A DNA stretch of 64,000 nucleotides. Origin: an uncultured Hyphomicrobiales bacterium (GTDB lineage Bacteria > Pseudomonadota > Alphaproteobacteria > Rhizobiales > Beijerinckiaceae). The notes beneath the pieces are model-generated. The model was not told the origin of the DNA and ran no database searches. It saw only the letters and a list, made by a program, of their open reading frames with translations. The translations under genes and the position numbers were made by a program. Shown here piece by piece: positions 33,678 through 43,395 of the stretch. Location: positions 1-64,000 of the forward strand of contig CAIOVE010000052.1 in the NCBI GenBank assembly GCA_903861645.1, given 5' to 3'. Positions within the stretch are counted from its first letter, which is position 1, and the number at the start of each line of letters is the position of its first letter.

Positions 33678-33832
33678 CGGGCGGTCGCATCCACCATCGC
33701 GCCGCGCCCGATGTTCCGGGCGCGACAAAAATACGCTTGCGCGCATCTAATTCCAATCATAATGGTAGGAAATAAATTCCGCTGTCCAGCGGGCCCTGGC
33801 GGTCCGGGACGCGTTGCCGAAGGACTATCTCC

Positions 33833-34885
33833 GTGTCGTCGATACGAACCATGCGCGCCGTCGGGCTCGCCCTGACGGCGGTATTCGCCGCCGCGCCCGC
33901 CCGCGCCGCCGAGGATGTCGAGGCCGCTTTCAAGGGCAAGACGATCAATTTCATCGTCGCGCTGGCGGCGGGCGGCGGCTACGACCAGTACGCGCGCACG
34001 CTCGCCAAGCATCTCGAGCGGCACATTCCCGGCAAGCCGAGCGTCGTCGTCCAGAACATGACGGGCGCGGCGGGCATGCGCGCCACCAACTGGCTCTACA
34101 CGATCGCCCCGCGCGACGGACTGACGATTGGCATCACCCAGCGCTCGGTTCTGGTGGAGCCGCTCTACGGCACGAAGGAAGCGACGTTCGACCCGACGAA
34201 GTTTTCGTGGATTTCGAGCCTCAACGACGAGGCCTTCATCGCGGTGACGTGGAAGGGCCGCGGGCTCGACAGCATCAGGGACGCGCAGGAGCGCGAATTC
34301 GCCGTGGCGGCGGATGGCCCGGCCTCCGACGACTACATCTGGCCCGCCATACTCAACGCGACAATCGGTACGAAGTTCAAGATCGTGTCGGGTTACACAG
34401 GCAAGGCCGAGGAGCGCCTGTCGACGCGGCGCGGCGAGACAAACGGCCTGATCGGCTGGAGCTGGGCGGCGTTGCAGGCCAGCGAATGGGACGATTACAA
34501 GGCTGGCAACTGGCGCATCATCGCGCATCTCGGCAAGGGCCATCACCCGGATTTCGACGCGCCGTCGATCTACGACTACGCCGTCACGCAAGAGGCGCGC
34601 GACATCTTCGATTTTCTCGACGCCACCCTGTCGCTGGGCCGGCCGGTCTTCGCGCCGCCGGGCATTCCGAAGGACCGCGAGGCGGCGCTGCGCGCCGCCT
34701 TCGACGAGACCTTGAAGGATCCAGCCTTCCTCGCCGACGCGGAAAAGCAGAAGCTCGACATCAGCCCTGCGACCGGCGAGGCCCTCGCCGAGCGCGTCGC
34801 GCGGCTCTATCGCACGCCGCCGGAAGTGGTCGAGCGCGCTCAAGCCATTCGAAAACAGGCGATATCGGGCGCCGGTAAACCCTGA
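33833..34885 (+). CDS. Bug/TctC-type substrate-binding protein (SBP-A)
   Basis: Signal peptide; KTINFIVALAAGGGYDQYARTLAKHLERHIPGKPSVVVQNMTGAAGMRATN. Confidence 0.87.
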   Translation: MSSIRTMRAVGLALTAVFAAAPARAAEDVEAAFKGKTINFIVALAAGGGYDQYARTLAKHLERHIPGKPSVVVQNMTGAAGMRATNWLYTIAPRDGLTIGITQRSVLVEPLYGTKEATFDPTKFSWISSLNDEAFIAVTWKGRGLDSIRDAQEREFAVAADGPASDDYIWPAILNATIGTKFKIVSGYTGKAEERLSTRRGETNGLIGWSWAALQASEWDDYKAGNWRIIAHLGKGHHPDFDAPSIYDYAVTQEARDIFDFLDATLSLGRPVFAPPGIPKDREAALRAAFDETLKDPAFLADAEKQKLDISPATGEALAERVARLYRTPPEVVERAQAIRKQAISGAGKP

Positions 34886-34965
34886 CCCAACCCGACTTGA
34901 CGGGGCGCCCGCGCTCGGTCAATTTCCGCCACCGCCCCAATGCCCTCCAAGAAAGGCGCCGGCAC

Positions 34966-35841
34966 ATGTCATCGGCAAATACTCCCATCCGCATCGTCGC
35001 CACCACCGCCATGCCCGCCGGCGTGCGCGTCTCGCAGCTGCAACCCGCCGTCGGGTCGATAATTTCCGGCTTCCGTTTCGACGGCAAGCCGTTGAGCGAC
35101 GACTTCCGCGCGGCCCTTCGCGACGTGCTGCACAACCGCGGCCTCGTCATTTTCGAGCCGGGCACGGTGACGGCGGAAAACTTCACGGCCTTCGCGGGCT
35201 TCCTCGGCGAGTTCTTCCACTACGCCGGCCCGCACACGCCGCGCGCGCCGGAAAACCCCGACGCCACGATGATCGATTCCACCAAGGACAAGCATCTGCG
35301 CAATCACATCTGGCACGCCGACGGCGGTTTCCGCCCGGACGCGCCGGCCTTCACGGCGCTCTTCGCCCAGCAATTGCCGGACTTCGGCGGCGACACGATC
35401 TTCAGCAACGCCGCGTGGGTCTACGAACAGCTCGATCCGCTTTTCGCCGCCTATCTGGAATCGCTGACCGTCATCCAGTCGGCCGACGCGACCGGTCACA
35501 TCACCGACCGTTATCTCGATCCGGAAGCCGCCGCGCAGGCGCGTCAGAAAATGCCGCCCTTCGAGATGCCGCTCGTGCGCGTGCATCCGGTGACGGGTCG
35601 CAAGTGGATTGGCGTGAATGAGTCCTACACCAACTACATCAAGGGCGTCAGCCGCATCATCAGCCAGAACATTCTCGGCATCCTGTTCGACATGATCAAG
35701 TCGCCGGAGGCCACCGTGCGCTACTCGTGGTCGCGCGGCGCGCTGGCGATCTGGGACAACCGCGTCGTCCAGCACAAGGGCATCAAGGATTACGCGGGCG
35801 GCGGACGGCGCGTGCTGTATCGCGCCACGATGACCGCCTGA
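34966..35841 (+). CDS. TauD/TfdA-family Fe(II)/2-oxoglutarate dioxygenase
   Basis: HNRGLVIFEPGTVTAENFTAFAGFLGEF; HIWHADGGF (HxD) and WDNRVVQHKGIKDYAGGGRRVLYRATM (distal H and R). Confidence 0.92.
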   Translation: MSSANTPIRIVATTAMPAGVRVSQLQPAVGSIISGFRFDGKPLSDDFRAALRDVLHNRGLVIFEPGTVTAENFTAFAGFLGEFFHYAGPHTPRAPENPDATMIDSTKDKHLRNHIWHADGGFRPDAPAFTALFAQQLPDFGGDTIFSNAAWVYEQLDPLFAAYLESLTVIQSADATGHITDRYLDPEAAAQARQKMPPFEMPLVRVHPVTGRKWIGVNESYTNYIKGVSRIISQNILGILFDMIKSPEATVRYSWSRGALAIWDNRVVQHKGIKDYAGGGRRVLYRATMTA

Positions 35842-35855
35842 GCGGAGACGCGGAC

Positions 35856-36698
35856 GTGAGCGTGGAACGATCGCGGGTTCTTGTCGCCGTCGAGGAACTC
35901 ATTGGATTGTTGACGGCGGGCGCGCCGGTCGTTCTGCTCGACGTGCTCGACGAGCCGGGCGCGGCGCCGGTGGATCGACCGAGGATTCCCGGCGCCCTCT
36001 CCGTTCATCTCTCGACGGATTTTTCTGGCAAGCCGTCGCCGTTGGCGGGCAAGCGTCCATTGCCCGAGATCGCGGCGCTCGAAACAAGCGCGCGGCGCTG
36101 GGGCGTCAACCCCGACACGCCTGTCGTGGTGTACGACAACAACGGCGGCGCGCAGGCCTCGCGCGCCTGGTGGACGCTGCGCTGGGCTGGCTTCGAAAAT
36201 GTTCGCATTCTCGATGGCGGAATGGGCGCCTGGACGGCCACTGGCCGGGATGTCGCGCATCATCATCAGGTTGAAGCCCCCGTCGCGGGGAGCGTCACGC
36301 TGAGCGCGGGCAACATGCCCGTGATCGAGGCGGATGACGCCGCGCGACTGGCGCGCGAGGCGGTGCTGCTCGACGCGCGCGGACGCGCCGCCTATGTCGG
36401 CGAGCCCGGCAAGGCGGCGACAGGTCATATTCCCGGCGCCCATAGCGCGCCGGCGACAGCGACCGTTGGCCCGGACGGCGCCTTCAAGCCCCACGAAGCC
36501 CTGCGCGCGCACTTCGCCGCCCTTGGCGCCGACGGCTCCACGGAAATCGGCGTCTATTGCGGCAGCGGCAACGCGGCGGCCCATGCGATCGCCGCGCTGG
36601 CCGCGGCGGGTCTTCCCGCATCGCTTTATGTCGGCTCATGGTCGGCGTGGAGCGCCGATCCCTCGCGGCCCGTCGCCCAGGGGCCGGAACGCGGCTGA
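35856..36698 (+). CDS. Sulfurtransferase, two rhodanese domains
   Basis: VVVYDNNGGAQASRAWWTLRWAGFENVRILDGGMGAW; VLLDARGRAAYVG...GHIPGAHSAPA; active-site loop VYCGSGNAAAHAIAAL. GTG start chosen. Confidence 0.9.
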   Translation: MSVERSRVLVAVEELIGLLTAGAPVVLLDVLDEPGAAPVDRPRIPGALSVHLSTDFSGKPSPLAGKRPLPEIAALETSARRWGVNPDTPVVVYDNNGGAQASRAWWTLRWAGFENVRILDGGMGAWTATGRDVAHHHQVEAPVAGSVTLSAGNMPVIEADDAARLAREAVLLDARGRAAYVGEPGKAATGHIPGAHSAPATATVGPDGAFKPHEALRAHFAALGADGSTEIGVYCGSGNAAAHAIAALAAAGLPASLYVGSWSAWSADPSRPVAQGPERG

Positions 36699-36806
36699 CG
36701 CGGGCGGTTTCAGGTCACGGCGCGCGGGAATGGCGCGCGGCCCGTCGAAGGCCGCCGTCGGACAGCGAGCGCGCGCATTGCCATTCTCGAAGAGCGAACC
36801 ATCATC

Positions 36807-38441
36807 ATGACGAACAACGCCGTGGACCACGCCCCCGTCGATCTGCGCGAACACCTCGCGCGGCTGGAAGCGCGCGGCTTGCTGACGCGCATCGACGTTC
36901 CGATCAACAAGGACACGCAACTGCATCCGCTCGTGCGCTGGCAATTCACCGGCGGCCTGCCGGAGGAAGCGCGGCGCGCCTTCATGTTCACCAACGTTCA
37001 TGGCGCTGACGGGCGCAAGTTCACCTCGCCGGTCGTCGTGGGGGCGCTCGCGGCCTCGCCGGAAATCTACGCCGCCGGCATGGGCGTCACAGTCGCGGAA
37101 ATCGGCGATGTCTGGACCCGCGGAATCGCCAACCCGATCGACCCCGTGCATGTCGACGAGGCGCCGTGTCAGGAGGTCGTCATCACCGGCGACGACTTGC
37201 GCAAGCCCGGCGGCGGTCTCGCCTCGCTGCCCATTCCCGTGTCGACGCCCGGCTTTGATTCCGCGCCCTATTTCACCGCGACGCTGTGCGTGACCAAGGA
37301 TCCGGAGACGGGCGTGCGCAACATGGGCACCTACCGCGCCGGACTCAAGGCGACCGACCGGCTGTGCGTTCGCATGGCGACGCGCCTGACCGGCGCGGGC
37401 GGCTATCAGCACTGGCTGAAATACAAGGAACTCGGCCAGCCCATGCCGATCGCCATCGTCGTCGGCGCATCGCCCATCGTGCAATACACCGGGCCGCAGA
37501 AGCTCGCGATCGATCTCGACGAAATGGCGGTCGCGGGCGGTCTGGCGGGCGTCGCCGTGCGCACCTGCCGCGCTCGGACCGTTGATCTCGAGGTTCCCGC
37601 CGACGCCGAGATCGTCGTCGAGGGATTGATCGACACGGAACTCGTCGAGCCGGAAGGCCCCTTCGGCGAAAGCCACGGCTATATCGCGCTCGAGGAATTC
37701 AACATGTCCATGCGGGTGACGGCCATCACCCACCGGCGCGATCCCATTCTGGTGTCGATCGTCAGTCAGGTGACGCCGAGCGAATCCAGCGTGATGAAGA
37801 AGGTCGCCTACGAGCCGCTCTATCTCCAGCATCTGAAAAAGACGCTGAACGTGAAGGGCCTGACCGGCGTCGTCATGCACGAGCCGCTGTCGAACCTGCG
37901 GCCGATCATCTTCCTGCAATTCGCGCGCAATTCGATTCAGTCCGAGGTCTGGCGCGGATTGCAGGGCGCCTCCACCCTGCAGGCGCAGTGCGGCAAGATC
38001 GTCATCGCCGTCACCGACGACGTCGATCCACGCAACGCCGACGCGGTGTTCTGGTCGATGGCCTATCGCTCCAATCCGATCGAGGATTTGCTGGTGGTGC
38101 CGTATCGCTCGCGCAGCCACGGCCCCAAGACCGAGGGCGGCGCGGCGAATTCCACGCTGCTGATCGACGCGACGGCCAAGAGCCTGATGCCGCCGCTGGC
38201 CCTGCCTGCGCGCAAATACATGGACGAGGCGCGCGCGATCTGGGAACGGATCGGCCTGCCGTCGTTGAGCCCGCGCGCGCCCTGGCATGGCGTGCATCTG
38301 GGCGACTGGGACGATCGTTGGGAGCGTTTCGCCGAGGCCGCGGCCGCGGGCGAATGGGAACGCAACGGCGAGAACTCCTACCAGCGTCGCCGCCCGAACG
38401 TGGCGCCGGAGACGCCAGTCCGCCGCGTCGAGCGGGATTGA
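36807..38441 (+). CDS. UbiD-family decarboxylase
   Basis: VDLREHLARLEARGLLTRID, NMGTYRAGLKATDRLCVRM, ELVEPEGPFGESHGYIAL, AVFWSMAYRSNP. Confidence 0.92.
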   Translation: MTNNAVDHAPVDLREHLARLEARGLLTRIDVPINKDTQLHPLVRWQFTGGLPEEARRAFMFTNVHGADGRKFTSPVVVGALAASPEIYAAGMGVTVAEIGDVWTRGIANPIDPVHVDEAPCQEVVITGDDLRKPGGGLASLPIPVSTPGFDSAPYFTATLCVTKDPETGVRNMGTYRAGLKATDRLCVRMATRLTGAGGYQHWLKYKELGQPMPIAIVVGASPIVQYTGPQKLAIDLDEMAVAGGLAGVAVRTCRARTVDLEVPADAEIVVEGLIDTELVEPEGPFGESHGYIALEEFNMSMRVTAITHRRDPILVSIVSQVTPSESSVMKKVAYEPLYLQHLKKTLNVKGLTGVVMHEPLSNLRPIIFLQFARNSIQSEVWRGLQGASTLQAQCGKIVIAVTDDVDPRNADAVFWSMAYRSNPIEDLLVVPYRSRSHGPKTEGGAANSTLLIDATAKSLMPPLALPARKYMDEARAIWERIGLPSLSPRAPWHGVHLGDWDDRWERFAEAAAAGEWERNGENSYQRRRPNVAPETPVRRVERD

Positions 38442-38471
38442 TCGCGTCCGCGCGGAACGGTGGAGCAAACA

Positions 38472-39518
38472 ATGGCGCGCGCCAGCAAACCCATCAGCCG
38501 CCGCGCCGCGCTCGCGGGTTCGTTGCCGCTGATCCTCGGCGGCGTTGGCCAACGCGCGCGCGCGCAAGGGCTCGATGATCCCGGCAAGAGCATCACGCTG
38601 CTCGTGAGCCACGCGGCGGGCGGCGGCTATGACGCCTATGCGCGGCTTTACGCCCGCCATGTCGGGCGATTTCTGCCGGGGCGGCCAACGGTGGTGGTGC
38701 GCAACATGCCAGGCGCGGCCGGCATCGTGATGACGAATTTCGTCGCCACGCAGGCGCCACGCAATGGCTCCGTCATCGCGCTTGGACCCGGCAGCGTCGC
38801 GACGGCGGCGCTTTTTGGGTCGCAGGGCGCGCGCTACGACGCGCGCGAACTCGGCTGGATCGGCAGCCTGAACAATGACGTTTCCGTCGTCGTCAGCCGC
38901 TCGGATTCGCCCGTCGTCACGCTCGCCGATCTCTTTGCGAAAGACCTCGTCGTGGGCGGCGCCGGCGCGTCCGACAACAGCGTGATCCACGCGACCATCC
39001 TGTCGCGGATGTTCGGCGCGCGGCTGAAGCTCGTGGCCGGCTACAACGGCAGCGGCGACACCGTGCTGGCGCTCGATCGCGGCGAGGTGCAGGGCATAGC
39101 GGGCTGGAATTATTCATCCATCACCACGATGAAGCCGGAATGGATTCGCGACCGCAAGATCAACATCCTGTTGCAGATGTCGCTGACCCATCATCCCCAA
39201 CTGCCGGATACGCCGACCGTTCTCGACCTCGCGCGCGACGACCGGCAGCGTGAAATCCTGCGGCTGATCTTCGCGCAAAGCCAGATGGGACGCGTGCTGC
39301 TGGCGCCGCCCGGTTTGCCAAGGGCGCAAATCGACGCGCAGCGCTCGGCTTTCGATCAGGCGCTGAAGGATCCGGAATTCCTCGCCGACGTGCAACGCGC
39401 GCGCCTTGAAATCAGCGGCCCCATGTCGGGCGCGGAAGTCGAGGTATTGATCGCCGATCTTTATCGCGCCGCGCCCGATCGCATCAAGGAAGCCGCGGCC
39501 ATCATCGAGCCGAAATAG
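38472..39518 (+). CDS. Bug/TctC-type substrate-binding protein (SBP-B), Tat-like signal
   Basis: SRRAALAGSLPLILGG leader; KSITLLVSHAAGGGYDAYARLYARHVGRFLPGRPTVVVRNMPGAAGIVMTN. Confidence 0.85.
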   Translation: MARASKPISRRAALAGSLPLILGGVGQRARAQGLDDPGKSITLLVSHAAGGGYDAYARLYARHVGRFLPGRPTVVVRNMPGAAGIVMTNFVATQAPRNGSVIALGPGSVATAALFGSQGARYDARELGWIGSLNNDVSVVVSRSDSPVVTLADLFAKDLVVGGAGASDNSVIHATILSRMFGARLKLVAGYNGSGDTVLALDRGEVQGIAGWNYSSITTMKPEWIRDRKINILLQMSLTHHPQLPDTPTVLDLARDDRQREILRLIFAQSQMGRVLLAPPGLPRAQIDAQRSAFDQALKDPEFLADVQRARLEISGPMSGAEVEVLIADLYRAAPDRIKEAAAIIEPK

Positions 39519-39540
39519 GCGGTGGCCCGGATCGGGCGCG

Positions 39541-40512
39541 TCAGTTCTGATCGATCTCGATATGGCGCTCGCGCACGACCCGGCCCCATTTGGCCATGTC
39601 GTCGGCGATGATGTCGCGCGTTTCCGACGAGCGGCCATCGCCGGGAACCATGCGAAACGTCTCAAGGCGAGCGCGATAATCGCCGTCGCGCATGACCGCC
39701 GCGATATCGGTTTCAAGCTTCGCCAGAATATCCGCGGGCGTGCCCTTGGGCGCGAACACGCCGATCCACGCGCGCCCCTCGTATCCGGGAACGCCCGCCT
39801 CGCGCATCGTGGGCACGTCCGGCATGAGCGCGGACCGCGTCGCCGAGGTCACGGCGAGCGCCTTGACGCTCGGCGATTGCAAGGCGGGATTGGCCGTGCC
39901 GAGGTCGGCGATCATCATGTTCGCGTCGCCCGCGATGACGGCGTTGATGGCCGGCGCGCCGCCATTGTAGGGCACGCTCAGAATGTCGACGTCGGCGATT
40001 GATTTCAGCAATTCCAGATAAAGCAACGAGTTCGTGCCACCGGAGGCGTTGGTCAATTTTCCGGGATTTCGCTTCGCCGCGTCGATGAAGCCGCGAACGT
40101 CGGGCACGCCGGTCTTGACGTTCGTCAGGAACACCTCGGGCGCGGTGGCGATCAACGGCAAGGGCTCGAAGTCCCGTTGCGGGTGATAGGGCAGTTTCGC
40201 GTAAACCACCGCGTTCATCGACAGCGCGCCGTCATGGGCGACGAGCAGCGTGTAGCCATCGGCGGGGGCCTTGGCGACGGCGTCCGCGCCGATGCGCATG
40301 GACGCGCCGGGCCGGTTCTCCACCATGACGTTTTGTCCCCACGCCTGTTGCAGCTTGTTGGCGAGGATACGGGCCGTCGCGTCGATGGAGCCGCCCGGCG
40401 GCGTCGGCACGACAAGGCGCACCTGACGCGTCGGCCATGGCTCGGCGTGGACGGACGCTGGCGCGCAAGCCAGAATGATCGCCGCGAAGGCAATAAGACG
40501 AATCCGCGTCAT
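39541..40512 (-). CDS. Bug/TctC-type substrate-binding protein
   Basis: Signal peptide; RQVRLVVPTPPGGSIDATARILANKLQQAWGQNVMVENRPGASMRIGADAVAKAPADGYTLLV. Confidence 0.93.
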   Translation of the reverse strand: MTRIRLIAFAAIILACAPASVHAEPWPTRQVRLVVPTPPGGSIDATARILANKLQQAWGQNVMVENRPGASMRIGADAVAKAPADGYTLLVAHDGALSMNAVVYAKLPYHPQRDFEPLPLIATAPEVFLTNVKTGVPDVRGFIDAAKRNPGKLTNASGGTNSLLYLELLKSIADVDILSVPYNGGAPAINAVIAGDANMMIADLGTANPALQSPSVKALAVTSATRSALMPDVPTMREAGVPGYEGRAWIGVFAPKGTPADILAKLETDIAAVMRDGDYRARLETFRMVPGDGRSSETRDIIADDMAKWGRVVRERHIEIDQN

Positions 40513-40575
40513 GATCAGGTCGCCTCCCCAAAAACGCTGGTTTGACGCGACACACCGTCGTGGCGCGCGATCCAT

Positions 40576-41538
40576 TCAGTCGCCGGCTATGCCCGCCGCG
40601 CCAACAATCCGCTTCATCGAGGCGTAATTGTCGGTCAGCAATTCCGTGAAGGCGGCGGAGGACATGGGCCGCGGCTCGATGCCCTGCTGGGCGATGCTCT
40701 CGGCGACCCGTGGAATGGCGATCGTTCGCGCCACGGCGTCGTTCAGGCGTTGCGTGACGTCGGCGGGCATTTTCGCCGGACCGAGCAGGCCAAACCAGGA
40801 CGTGAACTCGAAGCCCGGCAGTCCGCTCTCGTCCACGGTGGGAACGTCGCGAAAAGTCGGAATACGTTGTTTCGACACGACCGCCAGCAGGCGGATGGCG
40901 GGATTGGCGACAAAGGCCTGCGAGCCGAGCGTCGGCACGATGAGGGCCTCGGTGTCGCCGCCAATCAGACTGTTCAGCGCCTCGGCCGTGCTCTTGAACG
41001 GCACGTGCACGACGTTGATTTGCGCGCGCGTGGCGAAATAGGCCATGGCCAGATGGGTCGCGCTGCCCACGCCAGCCGAGGCATAGTTCAGTTTGCCGGA
41101 TCTGGTCTTCGCGTAGGCGATGAATTCCGCGACCGACCTGGCGGGAATTTTCGCGTTGACGAGAAAAATATACGCGCCCGTGCCGACATGGGCGACCGCG
41201 GTGAAATCGTTCACGGGATCGAAGGGCGCCTTGCGGTCGAGCGCGGCGCTGATCGTGTGGCTGGACGCCGCCATCAGCAGGGTCGAGCCATCCGGCTTCG
41301 AACGCGCGACATCGGACGCGCCAAGGGCGCCGCCCGCGCCGGCCCTGTTTTCAACCACGAACGTCGCGCCGAGCTGAGCGCCAAGCTCGGGAGCGATGAC
41401 GCGTGCCAGAACATCCTGACCGCCGCCCGCGGCGAAGGGCACCACGATTTTCGCGATCGTCGACTGCGCGCGCGCGGTGGGCATTGGCGCGGTGAACATC
41501 AGTAACGCGCCCGCGAGCGCCGCCATCCATGTTTTCAT
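40576..41538 (-). CDS. Bug/TctC-type substrate-binding protein
   Basis: AKIVVPFAAGGGQDVLARVIAPELGAQLGATFVVENRAGAGGALGASDVARSKPDGSTLLM. Confidence 0.93.
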   Translation of the reverse strand: MKTWMAALAGALLMFTAPMPTARAQSTIAKIVVPFAAGGGQDVLARVIAPELGAQLGATFVVENRAGAGGALGASDVARSKPDGSTLLMAASSHTISAALDRKAPFDPVNDFTAVAHVGTGAYIFLVNAKIPARSVAEFIAYAKTRSGKLNYASAGVGSATHLAMAYFATRAQINVVHVPFKSTAEALNSLIGGDTEALIVPTLGSQAFVANPAIRLLAVVSKQRIPTFRDVPTVDESGLPGFEFTSWFGLLGPAKMPADVTQRLNDAVARTIAIPRVAESIAQQGIEPRPMSSAAFTELLTDNYASMKRIVGAAGIAGD

Positions 41539-41586
41539 TGTTTCCACCCTTGTCGATCTTGTCTCGAAAGTCCGGTCGCCGGCGCG

Positions 41587-42441
41587 TCAGCGCGCCAGCG
41601 AAGGGTAAAGCCGCTCCGCCGTGCGACGGAAAATCCAGTCCCGTTCTTCCGCCGTCAGGAACGCCAGCGCCCGCTTGCTCTCGGAGACAATTTCGGAAAG
41701 CGACGCGCCCGACGTCGGGAAGTTCGAGCCCCAGGCGATGCGCGACGCGCCGAAAACGTCGACGACCTTGCGGAAAAAGGGCTCGAACGGGCCGCCGCCC
41801 TCCGCGATCATACGGACGTTGCGAATGGTCGCCTTGAGGTAAAGGTTGGGGTAGGCCGCCAGATCGAACAAGGACTGGGCCGCCGCGTAGGGCGCGCCAT
41901 CGCGCGCGTCGGGCGAGCCCAGATGATCGAGAATGATGGTCGCGTCGGGGAAGCGCGCGAGCAGCACGCGCAATTGATCCACCGCCTTCATGTGCATCTG
42001 CACGCAGACGGGAATGCGCAGATCCCGCGCGCGCTCCCACGCGGGGAACGTGCGCGGATCGTCAAGCCAGCCAGCCTGTTCGGGCATGGTGCTGCCGGTC
42101 GTGAAAAGGCGCAGGCCGGACAAGCCCTTGTCCACCCATTCGGAAACGCGCTCCGGCGCGTCCTTTCGCAGCACGTCGACGGAAAATACACCGGCGAAAC
42201 GGTCGGGATGGGCGCGCACGGCGTCAACAACCAGCGAATTGTCGTAGCCGTAGCACGTGGAGGCGTGCACGAGCGCGCAGCGCGCGACGCCGGCCTCGTC
42301 CATCGCCTCGATCATCCGCTCCGGCGTCACCGGTCGATCACGCGCCCAGTCCGACAGGATGCCGCCAAGCGGCGACCGCGGATAGCGCGCTTCGTCCGGC
42401 GAAATGACGTGCGGATGGATATCAATAATGGTGTCCGCCAT
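41587..42441 (-). CDS. Amidohydrolase-family protein (TIM-barrel, 2-pyrone-4,6-dicarboxylate-lactonase-like group)
   Basis: MADTIIDIHPHVISPDEARYP; ATIILDHLGSPD; RIAWGSNFPTSGASLSEIV. Confidence 0.9.
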   Translation of the reverse strand: MADTIIDIHPHVISPDEARYPRSPLGGILSDWARDRPVTPERMIEAMDEAGVARCALVHASTCYGYDNSLVVDAVRAHPDRFAGVFSVDVLRKDAPERVSEWVDKGLSGLRLFTTGSTMPEQAGWLDDPRTFPAWERARDLRIPVCVQMHMKAVDQLRVLLARFPDATIILDHLGSPDARDGAPYAAAQSLFDLAAYPNLYLKATIRNVRMIAEGGGPFEPFFRKVVDVFGASRIAWGSNFPTSGASLSEIVSESKRALAFLTAEERDWIFRRTAERLYPSLAR

Positions 42442-42659
42442 GCGTGGCACGCTCCCGGAAATCTAAATCCACCGCCGCGATCAAGCATATCGGCTGTTAT
42501 TGCCATACATGCGGCGACCGGTCATTTCAATCGACATGCCCGACGCGGGCGACCGCGCGCGGCGGGGTGCAAGTGGCGGCGGTCGCTGATAATGTTTCGC
42601 CACAATCAATGATCGCGGCGCGCGCGGTGGCGCGTCGCCTCTTTTCGAAGCGAGGAAAC

Positions 42660-43367
42660 ATGCGTCCGTCCCATTCATCGGTAATCGCCGTCGTACTGGG
42701 CGCGTGCCTGATCGCCGGCGGCGCGCGAGAAGCCGCGGCGCAGCAAGCCGCCGCCGCGCGCCCGATGACCCGCGACGCCTGGCCGGCGGATATTGATCGC
42801 AATTCGGGATTCCGCCTGCCGCTGCCAAGGCGCGACGATCTCGATGACGCCGGCAAGGCCGCCTATGATCGATTCACGGCGCCGGGCGCGAGCATCGCCG
42901 GGCTGCAAGGCCCCAATGGCGTGCAACTCTATAGCCCGCGCATCGCGGGGCAGGTGTCCGCCGTCAATGGCTTCCTGCGCAGGGATGCCGGCATTTCGCC
43001 GCGCTTGCGTGAAATCGCCATTCTGACAACGGCGCGTGAATTCGACAGCCAGTTTGAATGGACCGCGCATGAGCGCGAGGCGCTCAAGGAAGGCGCGCCG
43101 CCCGCGACGATCGAGGCGATCAAGTTCCGCAAGCCGCTGGAAGGACTGGACTCAACCGACGCCCTCGTCATCGAACTGGGGCGTCAACTCTGGCGCGACC
43201 ACAAGGTCTCGTCGGCGACCTTCGCGCGCGGCAAGGAGACGTTCGGGCCCAACAGGCTCGTCAACATCATTCTGTTGATGGGCAATTACGCGGGCACGGC
43301 GGCCTTGCTGACCGCCGTCGACATGCAATTGCACGACGGCGAAACGCCGCTCCTGCCGTTGCCCTAG
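42660..43367 (+). CDS. Carboxymuconolactone decarboxylase-family protein with signal peptide
   Basis: MRPSHSSVIAVVLGACLIAGGAREAAA leader; SPRLREIAILTTAREFDSQFEWTAHEREALKEGAPPATIEAI. Confidence 0.85.
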   Translation: MRPSHSSVIAVVLGACLIAGGAREAAAQQAAAARPMTRDAWPADIDRNSGFRLPLPRRDDLDDAGKAAYDRFTAPGASIAGLQGPNGVQLYSPRIAGQVSAVNGFLRRDAGISPRLREIAILTTAREFDSQFEWTAHEREALKEGAPPATIEAIKFRKPLEGLDSTDALVIELGRQLWRDHKVSSATFARGKETFGPNRLVNIILLMGNYAGTAALLTAVDMQLHDGETPLLPLP

Positions 43368-43395
43368 GCGCGTCGCGCGGGAGTTGACCGCGCGA

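Noticed and set aside
33703-33724. CGCGCCCG-N6-CGGGCGCG hairpin after gyrB
   Set aside because: Strong stem but no T-run on either strand immediately downstream, so not called as an intrinsic terminator.
36636-38990. 784-aa minus-strand ORF
   Set aside because: Antisense shadow of UbiD and SBP-B genes; no recognisable domain.
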